The position numbers and the translations under genes were made by a program. A stretch of 64,000 bases of DNA from JAAURS01 sp044923475 (lineage in GTDB: Bacteria; Cyanobacteriota; Cyanobacteriia; Thermosynechococcales; Thermosynechococcaceae). Below are positions 43,001 to 52,361 of the stretch, in pieces (the stretch's first letter is position 1; the number at the start of each line of letters is the position of its first letter). The DNA lies in the NCBI RefSeq assembly GCF_044923475.1, contig NZ_CP137338.1, positions 1,550,001 to 1,614,000 of the forward strand, written 5' to 3'. The notes under the pieces are model-generated. The model was not told the DNA's origin, did not search any database, and saw only the letters and a list, made by a program, of their open reading frames with translations.

Positions 43001-45535
43001 ATGATGCTTAAACCTGTCTTCCGCAAATTAGCTCATCTCCGCGCGCCTTGGGCAGGCGTTTTTTCGATCGGCGTTTCCCTTGGCTCGGCTCTGACAATGT
43101 TTGGGGCTCCGGCTCTAGCGGCAAGCAGGGTTTCTGCCATCTATGGACCCTTGGAAATATCAATACCGGTAAGCGATATCGAGACTTTTGCTAAGACGGG
43201 CGCGGTGTCGGAGAGCCTCAAAGGCTACGCCCAAATTTTGAGCCCCAAGCAGCAGTTGGAACTGCGAAGCGTCCTTCAAGAAAAGCTAGAGGCGGACACC
43301 CGTTCGATCGAGCGGTTTGGGGGTACCGCGATGGGCCGAGATTTACTCAAGCGTCTGAGCAGCGTGCTGCAAACCGATCCGGGTCAAGACGGCGGAGCGT
43401 TACTGTTTAGTGGAATTATAGCGGCAGCCCAAGACCCTCAAGGGTTGACGATTCTGAGTTTGATTCGACGCTTTCCGGCTGAAAACTTGCGCATTAAGGT
43501 CGAACCGCTGCTGACGGCGCAGAAAGAGCTGACGGCGCTGTTGAAGTACCGCGATACGACGGTTGCGGCAATCGCCAAAGCAACAAATGCAGAAGCGCTG
43601 GCCGCTCCCAGGATAGATTTCACCAAACAGACAGATCTACGGCAACCCGGTCCTCTGAAAGTTCTCCGTCAAACCTTGGATTTATCGAACAGCCGAAATC
43701 GTCAGTCTATCCTGGGGCGTCAGGTGGGGGTGCAATTTAAGGTGGAAATGTACCTGCCAGAGGGGCAGGCCGTCCCCGCGCCGCTCGTGGTGATTTCTCA
43801 CGGATTGGGGTCCGCGCCCATCGATTTCGGCTACCTGGCCGAACACCTCGCGTCCTATGGCTTTGCCGTGGCGCTGCCGCAGCATATCGGCAGCGATGCC
43901 AAGCGCCTGGAATCGATCTTAGATGGGCGCAGCAACGGGGATGTCAGTCCGGTGGAATTTGTCGATCGCCCGTTGGATATTAAGTACCTATTGGACGAGT
44001 TAGGCCGCCTCTCCGAAACCGATCCGACGCTCAAAGGGCGGCTGAACCTCCAGCAAATTGGCATGATGGGCCACTCCTTCGGGGGGTATACGGCACTGGC
44101 GCTAGCGGGTGCTGGCATCAATCACGATCGGCTGCGGGAGCTGTGCGTCGACACGCAGCCGACTTTCAATCTCTCGCTGATCTTGCAATGTCGCGCCAAG
44201 ACATTGCCGCCGTTCAACTACAATCTTGCCGATTCGCGCGTGAAGGCGGCGATCGCCATTAACCCCTTTTCCAGTACTATTTTTGGGCCGGAAGGCTTGG
44301 GAGACATTCGGATTCCACTCCTGATCGTCAGCGGCAGCCACGACGTGGTGACCCCTGCAATTCCAGAACAGATCCATCCGTTTCTGTGGTTGAACGCTCC
44401 GAATAAGTACTTAGCTGTTCTGAGCGATGCCGGACATACGTTTTCGATTAACCCTCCCCAACAGCGAGAATTGTCAGCCGCTGTCAAAGGATTGGGTCCC
44501 CTTCTGTCTGGAACCGAGCCGCAACTCTCGCGGGAGTACCTGAATGCCACGAGCGTGGCGTTTATGCAAACCTACTTAGAGAATCGCCCAGATGCGCGCG
44601 GCTATTTGAGCGCGGCTTACGCTAAATATATAACCCGCAAGCCAGTCCAGTTGGGATTCGTGCGATCGCTGACAGTCGAGCAGCTCGAACGGGCCTACGG
44701 CGGCCCGCTCCCCATTCCAGTCGTGCCGCCCCTGACCGCCGTTGCCCCCAGCCGGACAGAATCGATCGTGCAGACCATCCGCAAAACGGGCGTTCTCAAG
44801 GCAGGCATTCGCAAAGCGGCTCCTCCCTTCAGCCAATTGGATGCGAAGGGCAATGCAACGGGATATTGCGTCGATCTATTGACCCTCATGGCTCGGGAAC
44901 TGCAAGCACAGCTCAAAACGCCAGTGAAGTTGAAAATCGTACCGTCGACCTTGACGAATCGATTCTCGATGGTGCGAGACGGCACCGCTCAACTCGAATG
45001 CGGCCCCAATACCGTTACGGCAGCGGACGCGTCTCGCAAGACCACCTTTTCGACGCCATTTTTTATTACAGGCACGCACTTTTTAGTCAAGGCAGCCGAT
45101 CGAAAGCAGCTCGATCCGAGGAACTTGCCTTCCACTGCTAGGGTCGGTGCTTACAGTCAGACTACGACGGCAAAATTTCTCGAACAGCAGTTTCCCAAGG
45201 TTAAGAAAGTCTTTTTTCAAGGGGCTCAGGCTCGAACCGAGGGGTTCCAAGCGCTCGCTACCGGAAAGATCGATGCGTTAGCCGGGGATGGCATTCTGCT
45301 GGTGACGACTTTGGGGCAACAAAAAGTCCCTACCAACCAGTTTGCTCTGGTGCCCGAGCAGCCCTTAACCTGCGATGCTTACGGACTCATCTTGCCCGAA
45401 GGCGATCGCGCTTGGGAAAATACCGTCAATCGAATCTTGGGAAGCGAATCGGCGCGACAGGTCTGGGACAAGTGGTTTAAGAGCCTTTACCCTTATATCT
45501 ACCTCAATATTGACTATTGTGCCGATCGCCCCTAG
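43001..45535 (+). CDS. Fusion: DUF1400, alpha/beta hydrolase, and solute-binding domain
   Basis: An 844-residue exported protein with three parts. After a signal peptide (about 1-42), a DUF1400-like region (about 43-165; SAIYGPLEISIPVSDIETFA) is followed by an alpha/beta hydrolase with the nucleophile elbow GHSFGGYTALAL, an HG motif (VISHGLGS), acid in SGSHDVVTP and a late His in SDAGHTFS. From about 585, an SBP_bac_3-type periplasmic binding domain begins IVQTIRKTGVLKAGIRKAAP and includes GYCVDLLTLMA, TVTAADASRKTTFSTPFF and ADGI-like features. The hydrolase part is related to platelet-activating-factor acetylhydrolase-type enzymes. Fusion of enzyme and binding protein in one chain is unusual. 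Stop overlaps the next opposing gene by four bases. Confidence 0.8.
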   Translation: MMLKPVFRKLAHLRAPWAGVFSIGVSLGSALTMFGAPALAASRVSAIYGPLEISIPVSDIETFAKTGAVSESLKGYAQILSPKQQLELRSVLQEKLEADTRSIERFGGTAMGRDLLKRLSSVLQTDPGQDGGALLFSGIIAAAQDPQGLTILSLIRRFPAENLRIKVEPLLTAQKELTALLKYRDTTVAAIAKATNAEALAAPRIDFTKQTDLRQPGPLKVLRQTLDLSNSRNRQSILGRQVGVQFKVEMYLPEGQAVPAPLVVISHGLGSAPIDFGYLAEHLASYGFAVALPQHIGSDAKRLESILDGRSNGDVSPVEFVDRPLDIKYLLDELGRLSETDPTLKGRLNLQQIGMMGHSFGGYTALALAGAGINHDRLRELCVDTQPTFNLSLILQCRAKTLPPFNYNLADSRVKAAIAINPFSSTIFGPEGLGDIRIPLLIVSGSHDVVTPAIPEQIHPFLWLNAPNKYLAVLSDAGHTFSINPPQQRELSAAVKGLGPLLSGTEPQLSREYLNATSVAFMQTYLENRPDARGYLSAAYAKYITRKPVQLGFVRSLTVEQLERAYGGPLPIPVVPPLTAVAPSRTESIVQTIRKTGVLKAGIRKAAPPFSQLDAKGNATGYCVDLLTLMARELQAQLKTPVKLKIVPSTLTNRFSMVRDGTAQLECGPNTVTAADASRKTTFSTPFFITGTHFLVKAADRKQLDPRNLPSTARVGAYSQTTTAKFLEQQFPKVKKVFFQGAQARTEGFQALATGKIDALAGDGILLVTTLGQQKVPTNQFALVPEQPLTCDAYGLILPEGDRAWENTVNRILGSESARQVWDKWFKSLYPYIYLNIDYCADRP

Positions 45536-46575
45536 AGCATTTTCGACGGACGTTCGCTCCAGGGGTCTAGAATGTCTTTGACCACAACTTCTTTGATCCA
45601 AATCTGACCTACGATCACGAGCGGTAGTGCCAGTAGAAGCCCCAAAAATCCAAAAAAGATGGCAAAAATAATCTGAGAGAGTAGGGTAACGGCGGGCAGC
45701 AAAGAAACCTGTTTTGCCATTACCGTGGGCACTAAAAAGTACTGTTCCAATTGCTGAATCAGAAAGTACAACCCTAAAACCGCTCCGGCTTTCCACGGGG
45801 CATCGAGCAAGGCGATCGCCATCGGTGGGAGCACGCTAAACGTAGGGCCGATAGTTGGAATGGCTTCCAATACGCCTGCAATGAGCGCGTTGGCGAGGGG
45901 CAGACGTACCTGGAGTACGAGCAGCCCGATAAAGCTGCTCAGCCCGATCACGAACATATTAAACAGCGTCCCGGCCATCCAATTGTCTAGGGCGGTTTCG
46001 CACAGACCCAATACATCGTCAACCCGACGGCGATAAAACGCGGGAAACAGCCGCACGAACAGCCCTCGGTATTTATCTGGCTCCAGTAAAAACATCACGC
46101 TTAGAATCAACACCAGCAGAATGTTCAGCACCACTGCTAGAGAATTGGAGAAAAATGCGAAGAAGTTACTGAGAATAGGGCCAACCAAAGGGGTGTACTG
46201 ACGTTTGAGGTCTTCGAAGAAATTTTCGTCAATAATGTTCTGACCGGGAAACTTCTGCTCTACCCAGTGAAACAGCGCTACCAGCCGATCGGCGCTTTGG
46301 GGGACGAGGTTTGCCAATTCCTGAGACTGCGCGACGAAGGGCGGAATAACCAGCAGCCCAAACACGGTAGAAATGCCTAACAACAACCCAATCACTAAGG
46401 GAATAGCCAAACCGCGCTTTATTTTAAGCCGAGCGATGAGTAACCGAATCAGGGCATTCATGGCAGAGGCCAGCACCACTGCTGCAAAGCCCAACAGCAT
46501 GACCTGCCGAATTTGCCACAAAACATAAAGCGAAATACAAAGGACGGCTAGACCAATCCACTTACCAAGATTCAC
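45532..46575 (-). CDS. AI-2E family transporter (PerM-like)
   Basis: A 347-residue integral membrane protein with about eight spans. It begins with WIGLAVLCISLYVLWQIRQV and contains the family segment ALIAGVLEAIPTIGPTFSVL and FIGLLVLQVRLPLAN. The AI-2E exporter family transports different small molecules; substrate unknown. It starts with GTG at 46575 and ends overlapping the fusion gene's stop by four bases. Confidence 0.9.
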   Translation of the reverse strand: MNLGKWIGLAVLCISLYVLWQIRQVMLLGFAAVVLASAMNALIRLLIARLKIKRGLAIPLVIGLLLGISTVFGLLVIPPFVAQSQELANLVPQSADRLVALFHWVEQKFPGQNIIDENFFEDLKRQYTPLVGPILSNFFAFFSNSLAVVLNILLVLILSVMFLLEPDKYRGLFVRLFPAFYRRRVDDVLGLCETALDNWMAGTLFNMFVIGLSSFIGLLVLQVRLPLANALIAGVLEAIPTIGPTFSVLPPMAIALLDAPWKAGAVLGLYFLIQQLEQYFLVPTVMAKQVSLLPAVTLLSQIIFAIFFGFLGLLLALPLVIVGQIWIKEVVVKDILDPWSERPSKML

Positions 46576-46688
46576 GGTGACTCAGTCCTTACTAATCTCA
46601 AGATTGTCCTGACGGGCGCGGCTAAGCGCAGATCGCTAGGGGATCTTGTCTGTGCAGATTTTACAGGACTGTCGCCGCAATAGTTTTT

Positions 46689-47480
46689 CTATGACGCGAT
46701 TTGAAGATTTTGCGGGACGGTCTGCAGGGGAATGCTGAGGCGCTGACCTGGTTTTGGTATCAACACTCGAGCTGCGGGCAGTACTTGATGCAGGCGATCG
46801 CAAAAGCCTTCCAGCGTTCCTTCCGCAGAAATCAATTTGTTCAAAAACCCTTCAGATTCAATTTCGCCATCGATGGTGGTGGGTAGTACTGCTTGGGGTT
46901 GAAGCCACTGGATGAGGTCTAAGGCACGATCGCCCCCGCGAATAAACGCGCCCACTAAGGGCAGCTTGAGGTCGATTAAGGGTGCGATGACGACATCCAC
47001 CGGAGCAGCAGCCTTGAGGGTGGGGGAATGGTTGCCGTGAGGTTCGTAGTAGAGCTTGGTTCGATCGTGCAGATCTGTAAGGACGTAGGCATTTTCGACA
47101 AGCTGCGGGCCGACTAGCGATCCTGGGAAGGCTCGGACCTCAAGGGTTTGATTCCAGATAAAGGTCTCAGTATGGGCCAGGGCCGCGACGGTCTGAAACC
47201 CGAGGGATTTCGCGACCTTCGCGGCATTGGGCGAACCCACCACCGGAATCGATCGATCTAATTGGCTTAAGGTTTCGACGTGGGCGTGGTCGGGTAGTCC
47301 CTGGGAGAGCAGGATGAAACTGAGATTGTCTGGAATCGCGATCGGCTGGCGATGCGTTGCTTTGAAAAACCAAGGCGCGTTGCCAAAAATGAGATCGCCC
47401 ACCAACCAAGGATCTAACAGAACTCGCGCCCCAGCCATCTCAATCAGCCATGAGTTGCTATCGAACCAAGTTAAGTCCAT
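46689..47480 (-). CDS. Metallo-beta-lactamase-fold protein with degenerate metal motif
   Basis: A 263-residue MBL-fold protein of the UlaG-like class (LTWFDSNSWLIEMAGARVLLDPWLVG). Where active enzymes have HxHxDH, it has SQGLPDHAH: the first His pair is replaced by Ser-Gln-Gly, while Asp-His and a later His remain. Homologues in plants and cyanobacteria carry the same SQG-x-x-DH form as far as I recall, so this is a subfamily trait rather than decay. Catalytic activity is therefore uncertain. It is divergent from the response regulator gene. Confidence 0.82.
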   Translation of the reverse strand: MDLTWFDSNSWLIEMAGARVLLDPWLVGDLIFGNAPWFFKATHRQPIAIPDNLSFILLSQGLPDHAHVETLSQLDRSIPVVGSPNAAKVAKSLGFQTVAALAHTETFIWNQTLEVRAFPGSLVGPQLVENAYVLTDLHDRTKLYYEPHGNHSPTLKAAAPVDVVIAPLIDLKLPLVGAFIRGGDRALDLIQWLQPQAVLPTTIDGEIESEGFLNKLISAEGTLEGFCDRLHQVLPAARVLIPKPGQRLSIPLQTVPQNLQIAS

Positions 47481-47651
47481 AAAATCTTACGCTCATCTCT
47501 GTTACTTATTGTTACATTTTTTTGGGCGAACTGCGTGGGGCGGCGCTTTAGCAAGGCGCGCAGCTTGCCGCCGTCCGCAATTGCTCACAATTTCCTCATC
47601 TTTATTTCCTAGGCTCGTTTCAGATGGGCTCTGTCTTGCGGGTAATTCAAA

Positions 47652-49574
47652 ATGAAAATTCTACTCGTAGAGGATGACGAGCATACCACTGCACTGATTT
47701 CAAATGCGCTGACCGCGCATCACTATCTCGTTAACGCGACCAAGAGCGGACAGACCGCACTAGCGCTGACAGAAACCTATAATTATGACCTGATTCTACT
47801 GGATGTTATCGTCCCCGATCTCGATGGCGTCAGCCTTTGCCGCCAGCTTCGCTCCCAGGGGGCGCAGATGCCGATTCTGATGCTGACGGGGAACGGCAGC
47901 AGCGGCGATCGCGTTGCTGGATTGGAAGCCGGGGCGGATGACTACGTGGTGAAGCCCTTCGATTTATCCGAATTAGTTGCCCGCATCCGGGCTTTGCTGC
48001 GCCGCAGACAAACCCCCCTGCAAACAATACTGACCTGGGAAAACCTGCAGCTCGACCTCAGCACCTGTGAAATCGCCTATGGTGGGGTGCCCCTTCACCT
48101 CACGCCAAAGGAGTACGGGTTGTTAGAGCTATTTCTGAGAAACCCGCGCAGAATCTTCAATCGAAGCGCGTTGCTCGATAACGTCTGGAAGGCCAACGAG
48201 TTTCCAGGAGAGCGGGCGGTAACGACTCAAATTAAGGGGTTGCGCCAAAAACTCAAAACCGCTGGAATGACGGTCGATCTCCTCGAAACTGTCTATGGAT
48301 TGGGCTATCGCCTCAGGCCAGAACCGCTCGAACGCCTGGACCATCGCACTGCTGCAGAGGCTGACGTGCTTCAAGCGCACACGGAAAAGGAAATTGAAGC
48401 AGCCATTGAAAAAATATGGCAAAAGTTGCAATCTTCGTTGAAGGACACCTTTGAACTCTTCGATCGCGCGAGTGCCGAGGCTGCTTCCGCGCACCCAGGG
48501 TCTGTCGGAATCGACCCCGACCTGAGACGGCAAGCGATTCTAGAGGCTCACCGCCTCGCCGGCAATTTAGGTTCCTTTGGGCTGCCGCAGGGTTCGGAAC
48601 TGGCACGGCAGATCGAGCAACTCCTGCGAGCCAAAGAATCCCTCAGTCCCAACGATGCAGGACAGCTTTCGGAATGGGTAGAAGCGCTCAAGCATGCCGT
48701 CACCCAGCCGCGCAATGCGTTTAAGACTCCAAAAAAGCAGCTGGCATCTCCAAAAAAGTCGCATCCTACCAATCCTGTAACGCGACTGCTGGTCGTGGAT
48801 GATGATGTGGCGATCGCCCAGCAAATTCAAGCAGCGGCACGGTCTGCTGGCTTTGAGGTTGCTGCTGCCACAAATTTGGTGCAGGCCCGACAGGCTTTTG
48901 CGCGCGCGTCCTTTGATGGCGTGCTGCTGGACCTGACCTTCCCCGATACTGCCGAGACGGGGCTGACGTTTTTAGAAGAGCTGACGCACCAAATCCCCAA
49001 CGTTCCAGTGGTGGTGCTCACAGGCCGCGATCGCCTGACGGATCGCGTGGAGGTGGCGCGTCTGGGCGGACGAGCCTTTGTCCAAAAACCGATCTTGCCT
49101 CACAAACTCTTGGAAACAATGGCTCAAGTTCTCGCCCAAAGTCGCGAAGCGGGTCATAACGTTCTGATCGTAGACGACGATCTTCAATTGCTGGAAACCT
49201 TGAAAATGCTCCTACAACCCTGGGGATTGCAGGTGACGACCTTGGATGATTCGCAACAGTTTTGGAAGATGTTAGAGACCGCCGCTCCCGACTTGCTGAT
49301 TTTAGATGTAGAGATGCCTCACTTTAATGGCATAGACCTATGTCAGGCGGTGCGCAACGATCCTTACTGGGGCGAGATTCCCGTGCTGTTTCTGACGGCC
49401 CATCGGGATGCAGAAACAATTCAGCGCGTGTTTATGGCCGGAGCTGACGACTACGTCAGCAAGCCTATAATGGCACCAGAACTACTGGCCAGGGTGTTGA
49501 ATCGACTGGAACGCAGGCAACCGCGCCGCCCCCGAATGAGCCTTCAACCTTCACCCGATCGGCAAACCTTCTAA
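47652..49574 (+). CDS. Response regulator, REC-wHTH-HPt-REC-REC
   Basis: A 640-residue regulator with, in order: receiver 1 (about 1-115, Asp in YDLILLDVIVPDLDG), an OmpR-type winged helix (about 125-222, TPKEYGLLELFLRNPRRIF, GERAVTTQIKGLRQKL, YGLGYRL), an HPt domain (about 245-345, with EAHRLAGNLGSFGLP), receiver 2 (about 378-492, FDGVLLDLTFPD) and receiver 3 (about 503-618, LLILDVEMPHFNG). All phospho-Asp and the HPt His are present, so it could be a multi-step phosphorelay hub controlling transcription. A sensor kinase follows after 31 bases, in all likelihood its partner. Confidence 0.9.
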   Translation: MKILLVEDDEHTTALISNALTAHHYLVNATKSGQTALALTETYNYDLILLDVIVPDLDGVSLCRQLRSQGAQMPILMLTGNGSSGDRVAGLEAGADDYVVKPFDLSELVARIRALLRRRQTPLQTILTWENLQLDLSTCEIAYGGVPLHLTPKEYGLLELFLRNPRRIFNRSALLDNVWKANEFPGERAVTTQIKGLRQKLKTAGMTVDLLETVYGLGYRLRPEPLERLDHRTAAEADVLQAHTEKEIEAAIEKIWQKLQSSLKDTFELFDRASAEAASAHPGSVGIDPDLRRQAILEAHRLAGNLGSFGLPQGSELARQIEQLLRAKESLSPNDAGQLSEWVEALKHAVTQPRNAFKTPKKQLASPKKSHPTNPVTRLLVVDDDVAIAQQIQAAARSAGFEVAAATNLVQARQAFARASFDGVLLDLTFPDTAETGLTFLEELTHQIPNVPVVVLTGRDRLTDRVEVARLGGRAFVQKPILPHKLLETMAQVLAQSREAGHNVLIVDDDLQLLETLKMLLQPWGLQVTTLDDSQQFWKMLETAAPDLLILDVEMPHFNGIDLCQAVRNDPYWGEIPVLFLTAHRDAETIQRVFMAGADDYVSKPIMAPELLARVLNRLERRQPRRPRMSLQPSPDRQTF

Positions 49575-49605
49575 GTCCTTTTCCCCTTCTGTCCATCCCA
49601 GTACC

Positions 49606-52359
49606 ATGAGTCAAACCCAACAGCAGCTCGCAACTGAGATAGAAGCCCTGCAAGCCGAAGTGGCGAGGCTCAAAGCCGCCCTAAAACAGGCCTGTCCGCC
49701 GCAGATCGACCAGAGCTGGCTCGTAAACGAGATTGCTACGCAAATTCGGCGATCGCTCGATTTAGAAGAGGTCTTAGAGACGACCGTTACGGAAATTCGG
49801 CGGTTTCTCGCTACAGACCGAGTCATTATCTTTTGTTTCGAGCCAGATCGGGTGGGTCGGGCGATCGCAGAATCGGTCGGGGCCGAGTGGCGTTCTATCC
49901 GATCCATCTCGATCCACGATCCTTGCTTTAGCGAACAATATGCCGACCTCTACCAGCAGGGACACGTTAGTGCCAATTCGGATATTTGTGCCTCGGGCTT
50001 TCGCCAATGTTATATTGACATGCTGGCTCAGTTTCAGGTACGGGCCAATCTAGTGGTGCCTATCCTCCAGGGGGAAGGTTTGTGGGGATTGCTGATCGCC
50101 CATCATTGCTGCGCTCCTCGGTCTTGGCAACCGGAAGAAATCAGTTTGCTTCAGAAGCTGGCCACCCAGGTTGGAATTGCAATCCAGCAAGCAGAGCTAT
50201 ACCAGCAGTCCCAGCGCGAGCTGATGGAGCGCAAGCGCAACGAAATTGTGCTGCGGGAAATGAGCGAAGCCTTGGGCAATGCCGTAGAAGGTATTTCGCG
50301 ATTGGACGCTCAGGGACGCTACATCGCAGTCAACGAAGCCTATGCGCATATGGCAGGCTACCAGCCTGAAGAAATGCTAGGGATGGATTGGCGCAAAACC
50401 GTTCATCCTGAAGATTTAGATAAATTGACAGCAGCCTACCAGGCGATGGTTGCCGATGGCAAAGTTGAAGTCGAAGCCAGAGGCGTGCGTAAAGATAGGG
50501 TTGTTTTCTACAAGCAGTTGTTTATGGTCTCCGCCTATAACGACCGGAAGCAATTTACGGGGCATCATTGCTTCATGAAGGATATCGGCGAGCGCAAACA
50601 AGCTGAAGCTGTTTTACAGCGTTTGAATCAAGATTTAGAGTCCAGGGTTCAAATTCGCACTGCCGAATTAAGCCAAGTCAATTGCGACCTCCAGCAGGAG
50701 CTGCGTTTCCGCCAACAGGCAGAAGCGGCTCTACAGCGTCAAATTGCTCGCGAACGAGTCCTCCAAAGCATTACGCAAAAGATCCGTCAGTCCCTCGACC
50801 TCTGCGAGGTTTTGCCCACTGCGGTCGATGAGGTGCGTCAACTGCTTCAGGCCGATCGAGCCTTAATTTTTCAGCTCGTTGCAGACGGTACGGGTGCGGT
50901 CGTTCAAGAATCTGTCTTGCCTGACTATCCAGTCACCGCAGAAATGCGCTTCCCCGACGAATGGTTCTCTCAAGCCTGCTACGAGTACTACTGCCAAGGC
51001 AATCCTCGAATTGTACCGGATGTGGCGGTCGATGACTGGGCCGCTTGTCTGGCAGAGTTTATGGCGTCGGTTTGCGTGAAATCGAAAATCGTCGCGCCCA
51101 TCGTGCAGCGTCGCAAAGACGGCTCGCCCTTTGTGTGGGGATTGTTGATCGTTCATGCCTGCTCTGACTATCGACAGTGGCAGCAGGACGAAGCGGAACT
51201 GCTCCAACAGATTGCCGACCAGATGGCGATCGCCCTGCAGCAAGCAGAGCTATACCAGCAGCTCCAGCAAGAGCTGCGAGAGCGCCGACAAACTCAAGCT
51301 TCGCTCCAGCAGAGCGAAGCGCTCTTTCGCTCCCTCAGCGAAGCGTCCCCGATCGGTATTTTTAGAAACGATGCGGAGGGCAAATGTATCTATACCAACC
51401 CTCGTTACCGAGAAATCACCGGGGCCACCTTAGAGGAGACCTTGGGGGATGGATGGCAGCAATTTATTCACCCTGAAGATTTAAAAAAACTCCTGCCCGA
51501 GCGCTCTGCCGATATGTTGGCAAAGCAAGAGAGTTCCGTCGAGCTGCGTCACGTCCGTAAAGATGGAACCGTTCGGCTGTGTAAAATCAAAGCTGCGCCA
51601 ATTTTATCGACGACCCACGACCTGCTCGGCTATGTCGGCACCGTTGAAGATATTACGGAAAGCCGTGCCATCGAGCAAATGAAAAATGAGTTCATCTCCA
51701 TCGTCAGCCACGAGCTGAGGACGCCGCTAGCGTCGATTCGCGGCTCCCTGGGGCTGCTCGCGTCCGACGTTCTCAAGGACGACCCGGATACTGCGCAGCA
51801 CATGCTTGACATTGCAACGATCGAGACAGAACGGCTGGTGCGCCTCGTGAGTGATATTCTCGACCTAGAGCGACTCGAATCCAACAAAGTCGTGCTAGAT
51901 AAGCAATGGTGTAGTGCGGCTACCCTCATGCAGCAATCTATCGAAGTGCTGCAGCCCCTTGCTGAAGAAAATCAAATCCATCTTTCCTGTTCGCCGCTCT
52001 CGGCTCAGATCTGGGTAGCGCCCGATCGCATTATCCAAACCCTGGTCAATCTTCTCGGTAACGCGATTAAGTTTTCACCGCCTTCGAGTCACGTAACGCT
52101 GACGGCTTCCATCCAGGCCAATCGGATTTTGTTCCAAGTTCGAGATCGAGGAAGAGGCATTCCAGCCCACAAGCTAGAGGAGATTTTTGGGCGGTTTCAG
52201 CAGGTTGACGCGAGCGATTCGCGCAATGAAGGGGGGACTGGCTTGGGATTGGCGATTTGCCGCAATATCGTCCAGCAGCACGGCGGAAAAATTTGGGTTG
52301 AGAGTGTTGTGGGCAAAGGCAGTACGTTTTACTTCACCATTCCTATCCCGACGGAGTAG
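49606..52359 (+). CDS. Sensor histidine kinase, GAF-PAS-GAF-PAS-HisKA-HATPase
   Basis: A 917-residue soluble kinase. GAF1 (about 38-200) carries HDPCF (Cys107) and QCYIDMLAQFQVRANLVVP (Cys135), the positions of the two cysteines in DXCF cyanobacteriochromes, with Tyr instead of His after Cys135. PAS1 is at about 220-345. GAF2 (about 385-555) has a Cys481 aligned with Cys135 but no DXCF. PAS2 is at about 570-690. The kinase core has EFISIVSHELRTPLASIRGS (phospho-His), NLLGNAIKFSPP and the G boxes RDRGRGIP and GGTGLGLAI. It may sense light, or another small molecule if no bilin binds. Two single receivers follow; the first begins two bases after the stop. Confidence 0.9.
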   Translation: MSQTQQQLATEIEALQAEVARLKAALKQACPPQIDQSWLVNEIATQIRRSLDLEEVLETTVTEIRRFLATDRVIIFCFEPDRVGRAIAESVGAEWRSIRSISIHDPCFSEQYADLYQQGHVSANSDICASGFRQCYIDMLAQFQVRANLVVPILQGEGLWGLLIAHHCCAPRSWQPEEISLLQKLATQVGIAIQQAELYQQSQRELMERKRNEIVLREMSEALGNAVEGISRLDAQGRYIAVNEAYAHMAGYQPEEMLGMDWRKTVHPEDLDKLTAAYQAMVADGKVEVEARGVRKDRVVFYKQLFMVSAYNDRKQFTGHHCFMKDIGERKQAEAVLQRLNQDLESRVQIRTAELSQVNCDLQQELRFRQQAEAALQRQIARERVLQSITQKIRQSLDLCEVLPTAVDEVRQLLQADRALIFQLVADGTGAVVQESVLPDYPVTAEMRFPDEWFSQACYEYYCQGNPRIVPDVAVDDWAACLAEFMASVCVKSKIVAPIVQRRKDGSPFVWGLLIVHACSDYRQWQQDEAELLQQIADQMAIALQQAELYQQLQQELRERRQTQASLQQSEALFRSLSEASPIGIFRNDAEGKCIYTNPRYREITGATLEETLGDGWQQFIHPEDLKKLLPERSADMLAKQESSVELRHVRKDGTVRLCKIKAAPILSTTHDLLGYVGTVEDITESRAIEQMKNEFISIVSHELRTPLASIRGSLGLLASDVLKDDPDTAQHMLDIATIETERLVRLVSDILDLERLESNKVVLDKQWCSAATLMQQSIEVLQPLAEENQIHLSCSPLSAQIWVAPDRIIQTLVNLLGNAIKFSPPSSHVTLTASIQANRILFQVRDRGRGIPAHKLEEIFGRFQQVDASDSRNEGGTGLGLAICRNIVQQHGGKIWVESVVGKGSTFYFTIPIPTE

Positions 52360-52361
52360 TC

